Below, in pieces: positions 61,580 through 64,000 of a DNA stretch of 64,000 nt (position 1 is the stretch's first letter; every line of letters begins with the position of its first letter). The notes beneath the pieces are model-generated. The model did no database searches. It was not told the origin of the DNA and saw only the letters and a program-made list of their open reading frames with translations. Source of the stretch: CBDDHT01 sp965227905 (GTDB lineage: Bacteria; Pseudomonadota; Alphaproteobacteria; Rhizobiales; Methyloligellaceae). Position numbers and translations under genes: made by a program. The stretch covers positions 3,100,001 to 3,164,000 of the forward strand of contig OZ245780.1 in NCBI GenBank assembly GCA_965227905.1, in the 5' to 3' direction.

Positions 61580-62712
61580 GTGAGAAGGCGGGAGGAAACG
61601 AGGTCAGGCCCGAGGCATCGGGTCGCCTGACGGTCGATCTCGCGGCTTTGCGTGCGAACTATCGAAAGCTTTCATCGCTTGCGCCGGACGCTGAGTGTGC
61701 AGGCGTTATCAAGGCTAATGCATATGGCACTGGCAGCGAAGCCGTAGCCCGGGCACTTTCGCAGGAAGGTTGCAGTACCTTTTTTGTTGCAACCATTGGT
61801 GAAGCACAGCGTGTGCGTTCCATTCTCGCCGACGTCGGAATCTACGTGCTGGACGGGCTGCCGCCCGACTGCGCCGATCTGTTTGCAACGCAGTCTCTCA
61901 GACCAGTGCTTGGAAGTATGGCTGAGATCGAAGATTGGTCCGCTTATTGCCGGCGTTGTCAGACCCGACTGCCAGCTGCGGTTCATATCGATACGGGTAT
62001 GAACCGTCTCGGTCTGTCGCCAAGCGATGTCAAAGTCATCGCCGGTCGGCCAGAGCTGTTCGCCGACTTCGAACTGTCACTCATCATGAGTCATCTTGCC
62101 TGCGCAGACGATCCGGATAGTCCTATGACGGAAGCGCAGAGGATCGCCTTCGACGAACTGAAAGCCAAGCTTCCGGCCGCACCCGCCAGTCTTGCCAATT
62201 CAGCGGGGATCCTAACGGGAGCGCCCTATCACTACGATCTTGTGCGAGCCGGCGTCGCGCTCTATGGGGGGCTTGCCCGCTCCGGGCAGTCCAATCCAAT
62301 GCTGCCAGTGGTCAGTCTCGACGGGCGGATCGCGCAGATCCGGCATATCGAAAAAGGCGAGACAATCGGCTATGGCGCGACCTTCGAGGCCAAGGCGCCG
62401 ATGACGATCGCAACGGTGAGCGTGGGGTATGCCGATGGCTTCTTCAGGCTCTTGAGCGCAAGCGATCATGACAGCGGCGCAACAGCCTATATTCGCGATC
62501 ATGCCGCCCCTCTCGTGGGACGGGTCTCCATGGATCTGATCACCCTGGACGTCACGAACATTCCGGCAGACCTCGCGTCTCGAGGTGCGTTGGTCGAATT
62601 GATCGGACCCCATGTCAGTGTCGATGACATCGCTGATCTCGCCCAGACGATTGGCTATGAGGTGCTGACCAGCCTCGGCACACGAGCGGAACGCGTCTAT
62701 GTCGGCGCTTGA
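61576..62712 (+). CDS. alr: Alanine racemase
   Basis: This 378-residue PLP enzyme makes D-alanine for peptidoglycan. The cofactor lysine is Lys46 in AGVIKANAYGTGS; the second catalytic residue, a tyrosine, lies in IGYGATFEA, with later conserved SVGYADGFFR and VGRVSMDLITLDV. The GTG start overlaps the dnaB stop as GTGA at 61576-61579, so it is coupled to the helicase gene. radA follows after 12 bases. Confidence 0.94.
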   Translation: MSEKAGGNEVRPEASGRLTVDLAALRANYRKLSSLAPDAECAGVIKANAYGTGSEAVARALSQEGCSTFFVATIGEAQRVRSILADVGIYVLDGLPPDCADLFATQSLRPVLGSMAEIEDWSAYCRRCQTRLPAAVHIDTGMNRLGLSPSDVKVIAGRPELFADFELSLIMSHLACADDPDSPMTEAQRIAFDELKAKLPAAPASLANSAGILTGAPYHYDLVRAGVALYGGLARSGQSNPMLPVVSLDGRIAQIRHIEKGETIGYGATFEAKAPMTIATVSVGYADGFFRLLSASDHDSGATAYIRDHAAPLVGRVSMDLITLDVTNIPADLASRGALVELIGPHVSVDDIADLAQTIGYEVLTSLGTRAERVYVGA

Positions 62713-62724
62713 CGGTTAGTCGGT

Positions 62725-64000
62725 ATGGCAAAGAACTCCGTGACATTCGTCTGCCAGGAATGCGGTGCAACCAGCAGCCGCTGGGCGGGCAAATGCGCAA
62801 GCTGTGAGGCATGGAACAGTCTGATCGAGGAAGCGCCGCTGGCTGCGGGGCCTCCTGGCACACAGCCACGCAAGCGCAAGCGCGGCCGCACCATGACGAT
62901 CGAGCCGCTCAAAGCGGAAACGAAATCCGAACCGCGTGTGTCGATGGGGCTGGCCGAACTCGACAGGGTTATTGGCGGTGGACTGGTGCCTGGTTCCGCG
63001 ATCCTGGTCGGCGGCGATCCAGGCATCGGCAAGTCGACATTGTTGCTGCAGGCTGCTGCGTGCTTTGCTTCGTCGGGTGGGAAAACACTCTATGTGTCGG
63101 GCGAAGAGGCTGCGGCGCAGGTGCGCCTCCGGGCTCAGCGGCTCGGTGTCCAGGATGCACCGGTGGGCCTAGCGGCCGAGACGGGGCTTGGAGAAATCCT
63201 CGCGGCCCTGGAGACCGGTGAAAAGTACGATCTGGTCATCGTCGATTCCATTCAGACGCTCTGGTCCGATGCGTTGGATTCAGCACCCGGAACGGTGTCT
63301 CAGGTACGATCCTCGGCGCAGACGCTGATCCGGCACGCCAAGCTGACGGGGACCGCCGTCATCCTTGTCGGCCACGTTACCAAGGACGGTCAGATCGCCG
63401 GGCCGAAGGTTGTGGAGCACATGGTCGATACGGTGCTCTATTTCGAAGGCGATGCGGGGCACGATTTCCGGATTCTGCGTGCCGTCAAAAATCGCTTCGG
63501 TCCGACCGACGAGATCGGTGTCTTCGAAATGCGAAGCGAAGGTCTCCATGAAGTTGCAAACCCTTCCGAGCTGTTCCTTGGCGATCGAGGGGCTGCGAGC
63601 GCTGGTGCGGCGGTCTTTGCGGGCATGGAGGGATCCCGCCCCGTATTGGTCGAACTGCAGGCTCTTGTGGCCCCCTCTCCTCTCGGGACACCGAGACGCG
63701 CGGTTGTTGGCTGGGAATCCAGCCGGTTGGCAATGATCCTTGCGGTTCTGGATGCCCATTGCGGACTGAGCCTCGGGTCGCATGACGTCTATCTCAATGT
63801 CGCCGGTGGCTTGAGGATCAGCGAACCGGCAGCGGATTTGGCTGCGGCGGCGGCATTGGTGTCGTCTCTGGCCAATGTTGCGCTTCCCAATAGCGGCATC
63901 TATTTCGGCGAAGTTGCCCTATCAGGTGCGGTCCGGCCGGTCGGCCATGTGGGTCCACGGCTTAATGAAGCTGAAAAACTGGGCTTCACATCTGCCACTG
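62725..64000 (+). CDS. radA: DNA repair protein RadA, 3' end beyond window
   Basis: The window holds the first 425 codons; the gene runs off the right edge. RadA is a RecA-like motor that promotes branch migration in recombination. Its zinc finger uses Cys10, Cys13, Cys24 and Cys27 (CQECGATSSRW and KCASCEAWN). Walker A is GGDPGIGKST (96-105), and the RadA-specific KNRFG motif is visible in AVKNRFGPTDEIG. The C-terminal Lon-like domain begins (NVAGGLRISEPAADLAAAAAL) and is almost complete; only a few tens of residues are missing. It is the third gene of dnaB-alr-radA. Confidence 0.95.
   Translation, partial: MAKNSVTFVCQECGATSSRWAGKCASCEAWNSLIEEAPLAAGPPGTQPRKRKRGRTMTIEPLKAETKSEPRVSMGLAELDRVIGGGLVPGSAILVGGDPGIGKSTLLLQAAACFASSGGKTLYVSGEEAAAQVRLRAQRLGVQDAPVGLAAETGLGEILAALETGEKYDLVIVDSIQTLWSDALDSAPGTVSQVRSSAQTLIRHAKLTGTAVILVGHVTKDGQIAGPKVVEHMVDTVLYFEGDAGHDFRILRAVKNRFGPTDEIGVFEMRSEGLHEVANPSELFLGDRGAASAGAAVFAGMEGSRPVLVELQALVAPSPLGTPRRAVVGWESSRLAMILAVLDAHCGLSLGSHDVYLNVAGGLRISEPAADLAAAAALVSSLANVALPNSGIYFGEVALSGAVRPVGHVGPRLNEAEKLGFTSAT

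Noticed and set aside
1..64000. CRISPR array, prophage or integrated element
   Set aside because: No regularly spaced repeats, phage genes, integrase or tRNA-linked attachment duplication were seen.

Overview
This 64 kb window is a chromosomal segment of an alphaproteobacterium, probably from the Hyphomicrobiales or Parvibaculales. That placement is inferred from gene order and families; no rRNA gene is present to prove it. Diagnostic features are a pyruvate dehydrogenase E1 split into alpha and lipoyl-bearing beta subunits (pdhA-pdhB-pdhC-lpd-lipA), a fused ispDF, the dusB-ntrB-ntrC-ntrY-ntrX-trkA-trkH-hfq-hflX block, lptF-lptG-lptD-surA-pdxA-rsmA, and rpsF-rpsR-DUF2232-rplI-dnaB-alr-radA. 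Reading is dense and no tRNA, rRNA, CRISPR array, prophage or transposase was found.

Layout. (1) Positions 1-14,111 are accessory: a partial HAD phosphatase, an orphan polar amino-acid-binding protein, an L,D-transpeptidase, a DJ-1/PfpI protein with isonitrile-hydratase-like key residues, a decayed caspase-like gene, two PuuE/NodB-type deacetylases, a small membrane protein, a LysR regulator, a nitrilase and a complete branched-chain/amide-type ABC importer. The importer-nitrilase stretch is one minus-strand operon (14,111 down to 8,283, perhaps on to the regulator at 7,292). (2) 14,349-15,761 holds queC and queE for queuosine precursor synthesis. (3) 15,924-23,764 holds ftsB-like, pdhA, pdhB, pdhC, lpd, a GlsB/YeaQ membrane protein, lipA and a Coq10/RatA START protein, so the pyruvate dehydrogenase subunits sit with the lipoate synthase that matures them. 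(4) 23,761-25,460 holds pncC and ispDF on the minus strand. (5) 25,672-38,299 runs dusB, two nitrogen two-component pairs (NtrBC, NtrYX), potassium uptake (TrkA, TrkH), hfq and hflX. (6) 38,313-40,810 is mazG and pepA (minus). (7) 41,105-48,789 is the LPS-export and outer-membrane block. (8) 48,814-55,465, minus strand, is the fatty acid synthesis block fabD-fabG-acpP-fabF followed by mltG, yicC and gmk. (9) 55,868-64,000 is the ribosomal protein operon rpsF-rpsR-DUF2232-rplI with a strong terminator, a cyclopropane-synthase-like methyltransferase, dnaB, alr and the 5' part of radA.

Most of the window is conserved core genome. The most interesting material is the first 14 kb, where isonitrile hydratase-like, nitrilase, amide-type transporter and ureide-hydrolase-like genes lie close together. 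Other points are an NtrX without the sigma-54 contact loop, a caspase-like relic, ribosomal proteins S6 and L9 with oppositely charged tails, a consensus FixK/FNR-type box before the cyclopropane-synthase-like gene, and several intergenic palindromes. I found no convincing wholly new system.
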